Positions 1 to 6,462 of a stretch of 12,589 bases of DNA are shown piece by piece (positions within the stretch are counted from its first letter, which is position 1; each line of letters opens with the position of its first letter). This stretch comes from Robiginitomaculum sp. (GTDB lineage Bacteria > Pseudomonadota > Alphaproteobacteria > Caulobacterales > Maricaulaceae). The translations under genes were made by a program, and so were the position numbers. The stretch is taken from positions 1-12,589 of the forward strand of contig JAKITZ010000049.1 of the NCBI GenBank assembly GCA_021647805.1, written 5' to 3'. The notes under the pieces are model-generated. The model was not told where the DNA came from. It saw nothing but the letters and a program-made list of their open reading frames with translations, and made no database searches.

Positions 1-1635
1 AGCCCGAATATCAGGGCCAATGCGACCTTCAAAGTTACGATTGCCAGATAAAACCGAACAAGATGTAAGCCCGTGATCATTGATAACTTTTGACAATGCC
101 GGAGCTAACGGCCCGGAATTACCAATACAAGTGGTACAGCCATAACCAACCAGATCAAAGCCAAGCGCATCAAGATCGTCCTGCAAACCAGCCTTTAGCA
201 AATAATCAGTAACCACCTTAGACCCCGGAGCCAATGAAGTTTTCACCCACGGCTTTACGGTTAGACCTTTGGCTCTGGCGTTTCTGGCAACCAAGCCAGC
301 GCCTACCATCACCGAAGGATTTGAGGTATTAGTACAAGAGGTAATGGCCGCAATCATCACATCACCATGGCCAAGATCATAATCTTCGCCTTCTACCGGG
401 TAACGAATATCACCCCCTTCTTTTACGCCAAACTCGCCAGCCATCGAGCCAGCGAAACTGCTTGGTGCTTCGGATAATAGCACCCGATCTTGTGGTCGCT
501 TGGGGCCGGAAATAGACGGCAGCAAAGATCTCATATCAAGGTGCAAGCTATCGGTAAATTCTGGCTTATTTGCACTATCGCGCCACATACCTTGGGCTTT
601 GGCATAGGCCTTAACCAATTTCACCCGTGCCGGATCACGGCCAGTTGCAGTTAGATATTTAATAGTGTCGTCATCTATTGGGAAAAACCCGCAAGTAGCA
701 CCATATTCTGGCGCCATATTGGCCAAGGTCGCCTCGTCTTCTAATGATAAATGATCCAGACCTTCACCGTAAAACTCGACAAATTTACCAACCACGCCGC
801 GCTCACGCAGCATTTGCACTACGGTCAAAACCAGATCGGTAGCGGTAATTCCTTCGGGTAATGTGCCGGTTAGCTCAAAGCCGATAACTTCGGGGATCAA
901 CATTGATATTGGCTGGCCTAACATCGCAGCTTCGGCTTCGATACCGCCAACACCCCAACCTAATACGGAAAGGCCATTGATCATTGTGGTGTGACTATCG
1001 GTGCCGACCAAGCTATCGGGATAAACCACTGTTTCACCGTCAATTTGCGCCGTCCATACGGTTTGCGCCAGATATTCAAGGTTTACTTGATGGCAAATTC
1101 CAGTTCCCGGTGGCACCACGCGCAAGTTTTTGAACGCCTCACCGCCCCAGCGCAGAAAAGTATAACGCTCGCCATTTCTTTCATATTCACGTTTAACGTT
1201 TTTTTCGAAACTATCGAAAGCACCAAAATTATCGACCATTACCGAGTGATCAATTACCAGATCAACCGGCACTAATGGATTGATCGCACTTGCGCCAACA
1301 CCTAATTCAACCGCCGCATCGCGCATTGCCGCCAGATCAACCACCGCTGGAACTCCGGTAAAATCTTGCATCAATACTCTAGCCGGAGAAAATGCTATTT
1401 CATGGTTGGATTTGCGGTTTTGCAGCCAATCAGCAATCGCAACAATGTCTTGTTTCTTGACATTTATACCGTCTTCTTTGCGTAGCAAGTTTTCCAGCAA
1501 TACCTTTAACGAATAGGGCAGTTTTGAAATGCCGGATAACCCGTTGGCTTCGGCCTTTTTCAGATCAAAATAAACAAATACCTCACCGTCAATATCAAGG
1601 GTGGATTTGCAATCAAAACTGTTTGGATGTGCCAT
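1..1635 (-). CDS. acnA: Aconitate hydratase AcnA, N-terminal 545 residues (3' end outside window)
   Basis: Aconitase interconverts citrate and isocitrate through cis-aconitate in the cytoplasmic TCA cycle. Translating the minus strand from the ATG at 1635 gives MAHPNSFDCKSTLDIDGEVF..., then the AcnA/IRP-type block DSHTTMINGLSVLGWGVGG, SCTNTSNP and YGCTTCIGNSGPLAP. The three [4Fe-4S] ligand cysteines fall at about residues 434, 500 and 503, almost exactly the E. coli AcnA positions (435, 501, 504), so the catalytic core is complete as far as visible. The frame runs open off the left edge. The missing part (roughly 345 residues, judged from the usual ~890) contains the swivelling domain 4. The start is supported by an AAGGAG ribosome binding site 6 nt upstream (about 1642-1647). 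The gene is transcribed away from the small plus-strand gene at 1806. In many Hyphomicrobiales the ccmABCDG genes lie beside acnA on this side; they are not here. Confidence 0.97.
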   Translation of the reverse strand, partial: MAHPNSFDCKSTLDIDGEVFVYFDLKKAEANGLSGISKLPYSLKVLLENLLRKEDGINVKKQDIVAIADWLQNRKSNHEIAFSPARVLMQDFTGVPAVVDLAAMRDAAVELGVGASAINPLVPVDLVIDHSVMVDNFGAFDSFEKNVKREYERNGERYTFLRWGGEAFKNLRVVPPGTGICHQVNLEYLAQTVWTAQIDGETVVYPDSLVGTDSHTTMINGLSVLGWGVGGIEAEAAMLGQPISMLIPEVIGFELTGTLPEGITATDLVLTVVQMLRERGVVGKFVEFYGEGLDHLSLEDEATLANMAPEYGATCGFFPIDDDTIKYLTATGRDPARVKLVKAYAKAQGMWRDSANKPEFTDSLHLDMRSLLPSISGPKRPQDRVLLSEAPSSFAGSMAGEFGVKEGGDIRYPVEGEDYDLGHGDVMIAAITSCTNTSNPSVMVGAGLVARNARAKGLTVKPWVKTSLAPGSKVVTDYLLKAGLQDDLDALGFDLVGYGCTTCIGNSGPLAPALSKVINDHGLTSCSVLSGNRNFEGRIGPDIRA

Positions 1636-1805
1636 TTTCGGCTCCTTGCTGGTGGTTTGCAGGTGTAATTAAAAGATTCGTTTCTTTGTATCCCAGCAAA
1701 GGCCGAAGGTCTATTGGTGCAGTGCAATTTGCCGCATTAACCAACGGCTAACCGAATTATGAAACTATTAACCATAAATTCGTTTAGCAGAATCGCTTGA
1801 ACCTG

Positions 1806-2069
1806 ATGAAAATTGATCCCCACGCCGCATTATTGGCGGCGCAAAATTTACGAACTGGCGATGCGAGCGCCAGAGGCCGCCAAGCCTCGGTTAATTTCTT
1901 TGCCGAACTTAAAAAAGCCAGCGCCACAACTATGCAAGCAACAAATACGATTACAGAAAATACGGTGACTACACCTATGACGCAAACCCATTTGCGCGAA
2001 GCCCCGTTACGTCATGTCAACACAGCTAAGCCTTTACCGCCGGGTTCGCTGTTAAATATTATTGTTTAA
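1806..2069 (+). CDS. Small protein of unknown function with a PPGSLLNIIV tail (87 aa)
   Basis: An 87-residue frame beginning MKIDPHAALLAAQNLR and ending PLPPGSLLNIIV. An in-frame TTG at 1797 would add three residues, but the ATG at 1806 is the simpler start; no clear Shine-Dalgarno sequence precedes either. The protein has an Ala-rich helical N-terminal third, a Thr-rich and probably disordered middle, no membrane segment and no cysteine. The C-terminal pattern Pro/Arg-Gly-Ser-x-Leu-Asp/Asn-Ile-x-Val recalls the ends of small uncharacterised alphaproteobacterial proteins, but that is from memory and gives no function. It lies between divergent acnA and convergent septation protein A, where ccm genes are found in relatives. 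Coding status is probable because of the biased amino-acid make-up and the lack of a rival frame. Confidence 0.55.
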   Translation: MKIDPHAALLAAQNLRTGDASARGRQASVNFFAELKKASATTMQATNTITENTVTTPMTQTHLREAPLRHVNTAKPLPPGSLLNIIV

Positions 2070-2144
2070 TAATTTATTTTGTCTCGCGGCAGGTGCGATC
2101 ACTAAAAATAATTATTTACGAATCAATTTGGCGACCGACTTGCT

Positions 2145-2705
2145 TTATTCTGCCGGTGTTTCGTTGTCCTTTGCCATGTATTTCAACATTAATGGCATAT
2201 TGATCATCGCAAATACCAGTGTCAGCGGTAAAAATCCGGCGACTTTAACCACTGCCCAGACGCTTTCGCCATAAGTGCGCCAGACAAATTCGTTCAAACC
2301 AGCCAAAAACATAAAAAAACCAGCCCAACGCCATGTAAGTTTTGCCCAGATATTATTCGGCATATCAAAACTACCCTCAAATAATATCTTCAAGAAATAC
2401 TGGCCAAATAAAACCCCAACCCCAAGCGCACCGGCGAATAGCAGATAAATGATCGTTGGTTTGATCATGAAGAACACCGGATTATCAAAATACAAAGCCA
2501 AACCACCAAACAACAATACAGTAACCAAGGTGATCACCGGCATTACCGATATTTTTTTGCTCTGTAGATAAGAGATAACCAAGGCAATAGCGGTCGCAAC
2601 CATGATCACTGGTATTGCCAGCATCATATTTTTGCCCGTTAAGAAATACACCGCCAGAAATAATAATAACGGCCCAAGGTCGAGCAAGTTTTGGTTAATT
2701 TTCAT
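2145..2705 (-). CDS. yciB: Septation protein A (YciB/IspZ family inner membrane protein)
   Basis: A 186-residue integral membrane protein of the intracellular septation protein A family (E. coli YciB is 179 residues). Family work links YciB to cell-envelope integrity and to contacts with elongation and division proteins; the exact activity is not settled. Visible features are an N-terminal NLLDLGPLLLFLAVYFL segment, about five hydrophobic stretches, and the family signatures KPTIIYLLFAG, WAKLTWRWAGFF and LNEFVWRTYGE. The start ATG at 2705 has an AGGAAG ribosome binding site about 8 nt upstream that overlaps the stop region of ftsY, so the two genes are very probably co-transcribed and translationally coupled. 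It is the last gene of the mtaB-ftsY-yciB operon. No strong hairpin terminator is visible beyond its stop. Confidence 0.95.
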   Translation of the reverse strand: MKINQNLLDLGPLLLFLAVYFLTGKNMMLAIPVIMVATAIALVISYLQSKKISVMPVITLVTVLLFGGLALYFDNPVFFMIKPTIIYLLFAGALGVGVLFGQYFLKILFEGSFDMPNNIWAKLTWRWAGFFMFLAGLNEFVWRTYGESVWAVVKVAGFLPLTLVFAMINMPLMLKYMAKDNETPAE

Positions 2706-2717
2706 ATTTGAAACTTC

Positions 2718-4031
2718 CTATTTCAACAGACCGGTCATTGATCCGGCAAATGCTTCGGCATTAAAATTTTGCAAATCATCGATATTTTCGCCAATGCCAA
2801 TGAAATGAATTGGTAATTGATATTTCTCCGATACCGCAACCAGCACCCCACCCTTGGCAGTGCCGTCTAATTTGGTCATTACCAGACCTGTTACCCCGGC
2901 TTGCGCCTTAAAGGCCTCGGTCTGCGATAATGCATTTTGCCCGACAGTGGCATCAAGTACCAACAATACATGGTGTGGAGCATCAGCATCAAATTTTTTA
3001 ATCACCCGAATAATTTTCGCCAACTCCTGCATCAAGCCTTGTTTGTTTTGCAAGCGACCGGCGGTATCCATCAATACCACATCAACTCCGGTTTCTGATG
3101 CCTGTTTTATTGCATCATACGCAAGCCCTGCGGCATCGGATCCCAATGGTCGCGACATTACTTCTGCTCCGGTGCGCTGCCCCCAAACCTGTAATTGCTC
3201 GATAGCTGCGGCTCGAAACGTATCACCGGCGACCAGCAGGCATTTACCGCCTTCGGATTTAACTTTAGCAGCGATTTTACCCAAAGTGGTAGTTTTCCCA
3301 GAGCCATTAACCCCAACGAATAACACAACTTTTGGCGTTTTTCCGCTAAGGTCGAGCGCTTGTTCCAAAGGCGACATAGTATCAGCAATTAAGGTTGCCA
3401 ATTCCTCACGCACCACCCGTTCGTCAACTTCTTTATCGAACCTATCCTTGGCCATTTGCGCTACAAATTTTGTCGCCAACGGCGTCCCAAGATCAGAAGA
3501 AATTAGCAAATCCTCTAATTCCTCTAAGGTTTGCGCGTCCAATTTGCGCTTGGTGAAAATATCGGTAACACCTTGCCCTAACTTGGACGAAGATTTTTGT
3601 AACCCTTTGGCCATTCGAGAAAAGAAACCAGCTTTGGTCTCAGGCTCAGGTTCTGGTTCAGGTTCTGGTTCTGGTTCTGGTTCTGGTTCAGGTTCTAGCT
3701 CCGGCTTAGGTTCAGGTTCTGGCTCTGGCTTAGGCTCAGGCTCTGGCTCAGGCTTAGGTTCCGGTTCTGGCTCTGGCTTAAATTCCGGTTCTGGTTCCGG
3801 TTCTGGTTTTTGGCCGAGTAATTTTGCAAAAAAGCCAGTTTCATTTTCTAACTTTTCGGAAAGTTCGTCCGAAATTAGCTCTTCACTTAACGTTTCTTCA
3901 ACCGGCGCGGCCGGTTCGACCGGCGCGGCCTGTGCGACCGGTGCGACCTGCTCGTCAATTGTTTCTTCAACATCAGTATTAGTTTCCGGCTCAGTGGTTT
4001 CCGGTTTATCTTTTTGCCAAAACCATTTCAT
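2718..4031 (-). CDS. ftsY: Signal recognition particle receptor FtsY
   Basis: FtsY is the SRP receptor GTPase. It binds the SRP-ribosome complex and delivers nascent membrane proteins to SecYEG at the inner membrane. The 437 residues divide into an acidic N-terminal A domain (1 to about 134), the membrane-targeting junction (AGFFSRMAKGLQK, about 134-146), the N domain (about 147-230) and the G domain (about 231-437). GTPase motifs are the P-loop GVNGSGKT (240-247), DTFRAAAIEQL (270-280), DTAGR (322-326), TKLDGTAKGG (386-395) and the closing GIGENIDDLQNF. The A domain contains a 56-residue Pro-Glu tract with Lys spacers at residues 76-131, and a second GFF motif (TGFFAKLLGQK, 65-75) just before it. 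The start ATG directly follows the mtaB stop (TAGATG), with GGAG inside the mtaB 3' end. The catalytic domain looks fully intact. Confidence 0.98.
   Translation of the reverse strand: MKWFWQKDKPETTEPETNTDVEETIDEQVAPVAQAAPVEPAAPVEETLSEELISDELSEKLENETGFFAKLLGQKPEPEPEPEFKPEPEPEPKPEPEPEPKPEPEPEPKPELEPEPEPEPEPEPEPEPEPETKAGFFSRMAKGLQKSSSKLGQGVTDIFTKRKLDAQTLEELEDLLISSDLGTPLATKFVAQMAKDRFDKEVDERVVREELATLIADTMSPLEQALDLSGKTPKVVLFVGVNGSGKTTTLGKIAAKVKSEGGKCLLVAGDTFRAAAIEQLQVWGQRTGAEVMSRPLGSDAAGLAYDAIKQASETGVDVVLMDTAGRLQNKQGLMQELAKIIRVIKKFDADAPHHVLLVLDATVGQNALSQTEAFKAQAGVTGLVMTKLDGTAKGGVLVAVSEKYQLPIHFIGIGENIDDLQNFNAEAFAGSMTGLLK
3639..3806 (-). repeat. In-frame hexanucleotide repeat encoding the FtsY Pro-Glu tract
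   Basis: On the plus strand this stretch is largely a chain of six-base units of the type GGTTCT, GGCTCT or GGTTCA. On the coding strand each unit encodes Pro-Glu, interrupted by Lys-Pro-Glu units about every eight residues and by one Leu-Glu. It covers FtsY residues 76-131 (56 residues). Because each unit is six bases, slippage would change tract length without breaking the frame. The tract is strongly acidic and should be extended and disordered; tethering between the two flanking GFF motifs is inferred. Confidence 0.9.
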
Positions 4032-5288
4032 CTAAACAATTTCTCCATACAAAGTCTGGCCATCATTGCTAATAATATTTACATCCAAAATCGCTCCGGG
4101 GCGAGCAGTAGCTGCATTTTGCACTTTCACTTTGGAAAAATCCGCCAAACGACCAATTCCAGATTTTTCAAACAAAACCTTTTTGGTTTTGTGCAAGTGT
4201 TTTTGCAGGTGTTGTTGTAATTTCACCGCGCCAAGTTCCCGCAACTTTGCCGCTCGTTCACGAATAATTTGCTTGTCCACTTGTGGCATTCTTGCTGCCG
4301 GAGTTCCGCTTCGCGGACTAAATGGAAACACGTGCAAATACGATAAATTGCATTCGTCTATTAGTGCCAAAGTGTTTGCAAACATTGCTTCGGTTTCAGT
4401 GGGAAAACCGGCGATAAGATCGGCACCGAAAGCAATTTCCGGACGTATCGAGTGTAACCTTGCACAAAGCTCAATCGCCTTTTCGCGAGAGTGCCGGCGC
4501 TTCATTCGCTTTAGGATCATATTATCACCAGCTTGCAAAGACAGGTGCAAGTGTGGTGCGATACGCGGCTCCTCGGTCAACAATTCAAACAATTCATCAT
4601 CTATCTCGATCGCATCAATTGATGATAAACGCAATCGCGGTAGAGCCGGTGCGCCGTGTAATATTTGTCTTACCAAACGCCCCAGCCTTGGACGGTTTGG
4701 CAGATCATCGCCCCATGAAGTAAGATCAACGCCGGTAAGCACTATTTCCGCCACTCCTTGTTCTGCTAATAATGCGATTTGCCGCACTACTTCGCCGGCG
4801 GGAACTGATCTGGCATTGCCTCGGCCAAATGGAATAATGCAAAATGTACAGCGATGGTCACAGCCGTTTTGCACTTCGACATAAGTGCGCGCCCTAGTCG
4901 AAAACGCGTCAATAAGGTGTCCAGAATTTTCGGTGACACTAGCAATATCATTCACCCTTACCCGTGGAGTATCAGCTTCAAACGTCCAGCTTTTGGCTTG
5001 CATTTTCTCTGCATTACCAAGCACAAAATCCAGCTCGTCCATGGCGGCAAACTGTTCAGGGTCAATTTGCACGGCGCAACCAGTGGCAATGATCCGGGCA
5101 TTTGGGTTATCTCGCCTAGCCAGTCTGATACTGCGCCGCGCCGAACGCACCGCCTCATTAGTAACGGCGCAAGTATTGATAATTATCGTTTCCCCAAGAC
5201 CGGATTGTTTGGCGTGACTTAACATTACCTCGGATTCAAAGGTGTTCAGGCGACAGCCCTGAGTAATGATTTTAACATCTTGGCTCAT
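4032..5288 (-). CDS. mtaB: tRNA (t6A37) methylthiotransferase MtaB (MiaB-like radical SAM enzyme)
   Basis: MtaB adds a methylthio group to N6-threonylcarbamoyladenosine at position 37 of tRNAs reading ANN codons, giving ms2t6A. It uses S-adenosylmethionine and two [4Fe-4S] clusters. The 418 residues show the full three-part architecture. The UPF0004 domain carries cluster cysteines at about 12 (TQGCRLN), 40 (INTCAVT) and 71 (ATGCAVQ). The radical SAM core has CDHRCTFC, with cysteines at 143, 147 and 150 in the CxxxCxxC pattern. The C-terminal TRAM-like RNA-binding region begins around HKTKKVLFEK. The short TQGCRLN N-terminus and the absence of MiaB-specific extensions favour MtaB over MiaB or RimO. 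A weak AGG lies 6 nt upstream of the ATG. It is the first gene of the operon with ftsY and yciB. In Hyphomicrobiales dapF usually precedes it; here a gene-poor stretch does. Confidence 0.95.
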   Translation of the reverse strand: MSQDVKIITQGCRLNTFESEVMLSHAKQSGLGETIIINTCAVTNEAVRSARRSIRLARRDNPNARIIATGCAVQIDPEQFAAMDELDFVLGNAEKMQAKSWTFEADTPRVRVNDIASVTENSGHLIDAFSTRARTYVEVQNGCDHRCTFCIIPFGRGNARSVPAGEVVRQIALLAEQGVAEIVLTGVDLTSWGDDLPNRPRLGRLVRQILHGAPALPRLRLSSIDAIEIDDELFELLTEEPRIAPHLHLSLQAGDNMILKRMKRRHSREKAIELCARLHSIRPEIAFGADLIAGFPTETEAMFANTLALIDECNLSYLHVFPFSPRSGTPAARMPQVDKQIIRERAAKLRELGAVKLQQHLQKHLHKTKKVLFEKSGIGRLADFSKVKVQNAATARPGAILDVNIISNDGQTLYGEIV

Positions 5289-5423
5289 AACTGCCTAATT
5301 GGACTTGAAGTGAGTTAAAATCAAGCCGCAGTGTGGTTTTTGTTTCTTCACCGCGCCCGCAATACCGGCAAAGCTGCGGAGGTGGCTAAAGTAAAAACTC
5401 GTAAAGATTGATTTCCCCACCTA

Positions 5424-5455
5424 CTGTCATCACAAGGTTTATTCGGGTGATCTAG
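5424..5455. repeat. Degenerate copy of an alphaproteobacterial 32-base palindrome
   Basis: Read on the minus strand this is CTAGATCACCCG...CTTGTGATGACAG. From memory, many alphaproteobacterial genomes carry dispersed palindromes of the form CTGGATCCCCGGGTCAAGC...GGGATGACAG. The stretch here has the same length and matches at about 22 of 32 positions, but the central arms are largely decayed (only ATCAC/GTGAT still pair). It is best read as an old, degraded copy. Confidence 0.35.
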
Positions 5456-5541
5456 TTTCCTCAATTAATCTCGCAGTAATTTCACGGATAGATACCGGCC
5501 TACGCCTACATTACGGCGATTTGGTAATTGCCCATATTGTA

Positions 5542-5661
5542 CCCCTCACCCCAACCCTCTCCCAAGCCGGGAGAGGGAGTCCGCCTCGTGATGTTTTGAA
5601 GAAGAGCAGTAATATTTCCGCTACGCCCCTTCTCCCACAGGGAGAAGGTCGGGATGAGGGG
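5542..5661. repeat. 120-base composite palindromic element (two hairpins inside long inverted ends)
   Basis: The ends form a 22-base imperfect inverted repeat (CCCCTCACCCCAACCCTCTC... against the reverse complement of the right end, 19 of 22 matching). Each end also folds on itself. The left hairpin is CCCTCTCCC-AAGCC-GGGAGAGGG (5555-5577). The right hairpin is CCTTCTCCC-ACA-GGGAGAAGG (5628-5648). The middle 50 bases are unique. Elements with this CCCTCTCCC/GGGAGAGGG design are scattered in many proteobacterial genomes and behave like non-autonomous repeats; they often create spurious frames encoding LPLPAWERVGVRG-like peptides, as here. Confidence 0.75.
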
Positions 5662-5726
5662 TTGGATGTTGATTGTTTTGCGCTAAGGGTGAACAAGGGT
5701 ATTGTTTGCAATACTGCTTGATACTT

Positions 5727-5794
5727 AATTAGCACTCATTGCCAAATTCTCCCCTTAAAGCTAGGGTTAATTGGCAAAGAATTAGCACTCATTG
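5727..5794. repeat. Pair of 15-base direct repeats AATTAGCACTCATTG
   Basis: The two identical copies are at 5727-5741 and 5780-5794, spaced 53 bases start to start. Between them lie inverted heptamers TTGCCAA (5739-5745) and TTGGCAA (5771-5777). Each copy contains TTAGCACTC, the left half of the CIRCE/HrcA operator, but the matching right half GAGTGCTAA is absent, and no heat-shock gene is nearby. Function unknown. Confidence 0.6.
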
Positions 5795-5856
5795 ACCCTT
5801 ACCAACCCTTGGACAGCGGGGATAAGTCACAACCACACCCGCTATTACCTCACCTG

Positions 5857-6009
5857 CTATAATGATGTTGCAAATGGCTCTAACCAGTCGATTTGCGGCT
5901 CTTTGATATGGTGAATATACTCTAAACCCAATGAAACGTGGGTTTTGTTGAGGTATCCAACGGTATGTGTAATAGCAATAAATTTTCTATTGGTGAGCGC
6001 TTTAAGCAT
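5857..6009 (-). CDS. Possible 50-residue protein or gene fragment, unrecognised
   Basis: A minus-strand frame from the ATG at 6009 encodes MLKALTNRKFIAITHTVGYL... and ends ...WLEPFATSL. It is preceded in frame by TGA TAA and has no good ribosome binding site. The composition (Tyr, Trp, His, Ile and charged residues mixed, ordered-looking) is more protein-like than most spurious frames in this stretch. Immediately upstream on the same strand two other frames are open: one at 6005-6058 continuing from further upstream and ending RFYRFAQLINA, and one of 63 codons at 6057-6245 ending WVDGLQKYYKFLKKH. Together these could be a frameshifted remnant of one larger gene. I recognise no family. Chance open frames in AT-rich DNA remain quite possible. 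Confidence 0.25.
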   Translation of the reverse strand: MLKALTNRKFIAITHTVGYLNKTHVSLGLEYIHHIKEPQIDWLEPFATSL

Positions 6010-6097
6010 TTATCAGCTGGGCAAACCTGTAAAATCTGGCAAGAGTTTTATTTTCAGTGCTTTTTGAGAAATTTATAATATTTCTGTAGTCCATCAA

Positions 6098-6137
6098 CCC
6101 AAAAAGTGGTTACCGGTTTTACGGCAAAGGATTGCGA
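6098..6137 (+). repeat. Rhizobial intergenic mosaic-like element, copy 1
   Basis: The bases AAAAAGTGGTTACCGGTTTT followed by ACGGCAAAGGATTGCG closely resemble the intergenic motif common in Rhizobiales (CCGAAAAGTGGGAACCGGTTTTCGG-AAA-GATCATGCG, recalled from memory; RIME-type). A related second copy is at 6387-6408. Confidence 0.5.
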
Positions 6138-6291
6138 CCACTCAAAAGGTTTTCTGTAAGTTGATGAATCAAGAAGATAAAGTATACTCAAAATGCTGTT
6201 TAATTCAGTATTTTTAATATGGTTAACTGTGCCGAGAATTACAAATCACCTGCAAATAACCGACAAATATAAAACTTGCTGAACATTGAGA

Positions 6292-6314
6292 GCGCAAATG
6301 ACTTGCGCCTTTTG
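6292..6314 (+). terminator. Weak intrinsic terminator-like hairpin
   Basis: GCGCAA (6292-6297), a five-base loop ATGAC, then TTGCGC (6303-6308), followed by CTTTTG. The stem is only six base pairs and the T-run is short. No gene reads into it on the plus strand, so it is either insulation upstream of the tRNA or simply another palindrome. Confidence 0.3.
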
Positions 6315-6386
6315 TCATGTGGGGTTATATCCGCGCGAAGATCATTTCCAGCAAAAGCTTTAGTCCGTGCTTTGATACGAGATCAT

Positions 6387-6408
6387 CGGTTTTGCGGCAA
6401 GAAATGCG
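6387..6408 (+). repeat. Rhizobial intergenic mosaic-like element, copy 2 (partial)
   Basis: CGGTTTTGCGGCAAGAAATGCG matches copy 1 (CGGTTTTACGGCAAAGGATT... at 6114) in the same orientation, 273 bases away, with CGGTTTT-R-CGGCAA conserved. It is preceded by GATCAT (6381-6386), which also occurs in the rhizobial motif. It sits in the likely tRNA promoter region. Confidence 0.4.
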
Positions 6409-6419
6409 AAAATAAAAAA

Positions 6420-6460
6420 TTAGAGCAAATTGTAGTTCAACTGAACTGAAAAAGCTCTAA
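6420..6460. repeat. 41-base nested palindrome directly upstream of the tRNA gene
   Basis: The outer arms TTAGAGC (6420-6426) and GCTCTAA (6454-6460) pair over seven bases. Inside them AGTTCA (6434-6439) and TGAACT (6442-6447) pair over six with a two-base loop. The element ends two bases before the first tRNA nucleotide, so it would lie in the 5' leader of the precursor. No T-run follows on either side, which argues against a plain terminator. Confidence 0.65.
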
Positions 6461-6462
6461 AT

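Larger units (their letters stand above)
5289..6462. other. 1.17 kb region with no convincing gene, rich in palindromes and repeats
   Basis: No frame here has both a recognisable protein family and a good ribosome binding site. The stretch holds a degenerate 32-base palindrome (5424-5455), a 120-base composite palindrome (5542-5661), a pair of 15-base direct repeats (5727 and 5780), two related copies of a rhizobial-type intergenic motif (6098 and 6387), a hairpin with a T-run (6292-6314), and a nested palindrome touching the tRNA (6420-6460). It also contains adjacent minus-strand frames (5857-6245) that look weakly protein-like. It must also include the promoters of mtaB (minus) and of the tRNA (plus), but I cannot place either with confidence. 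It is about AT-richer than the flanking genes in its right half. Confidence 0.7.

Noticed and set aside
2854..4035. A 393-codon frame on the plus strand, opposite ftsY, encoding a Ser-Gly repeat protein
   Set aside because: It is the antisense shadow of ftsY. The Ser-Gly repeats are the reverse complement of the Pro-Glu tract, and FtsY has all its family motifs.
5319..5411. A short plus-strand frame ending HRARNTGKAAEVAKVKTRKD and TGA, possibly the 3' end of a gene
   Set aside because: It is only about 30 codons between stops, with no ATG and no recognised family; the last GTG-started 26 residues are too few to support a gene or pseudogene call.
5511..5735. Frames on both strands (for example ...LPLPAWERVGVRG...)
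   Set aside because: They run through the 120-base palindromic element and are typical repeat-derived false genes.
5729..5790. CIRCE heat-shock operator
   Set aside because: Only left halves (TTAGCACTC) are present, in direct orientation; the GAGTGCTAA arm is missing and no chaperone gene is near.
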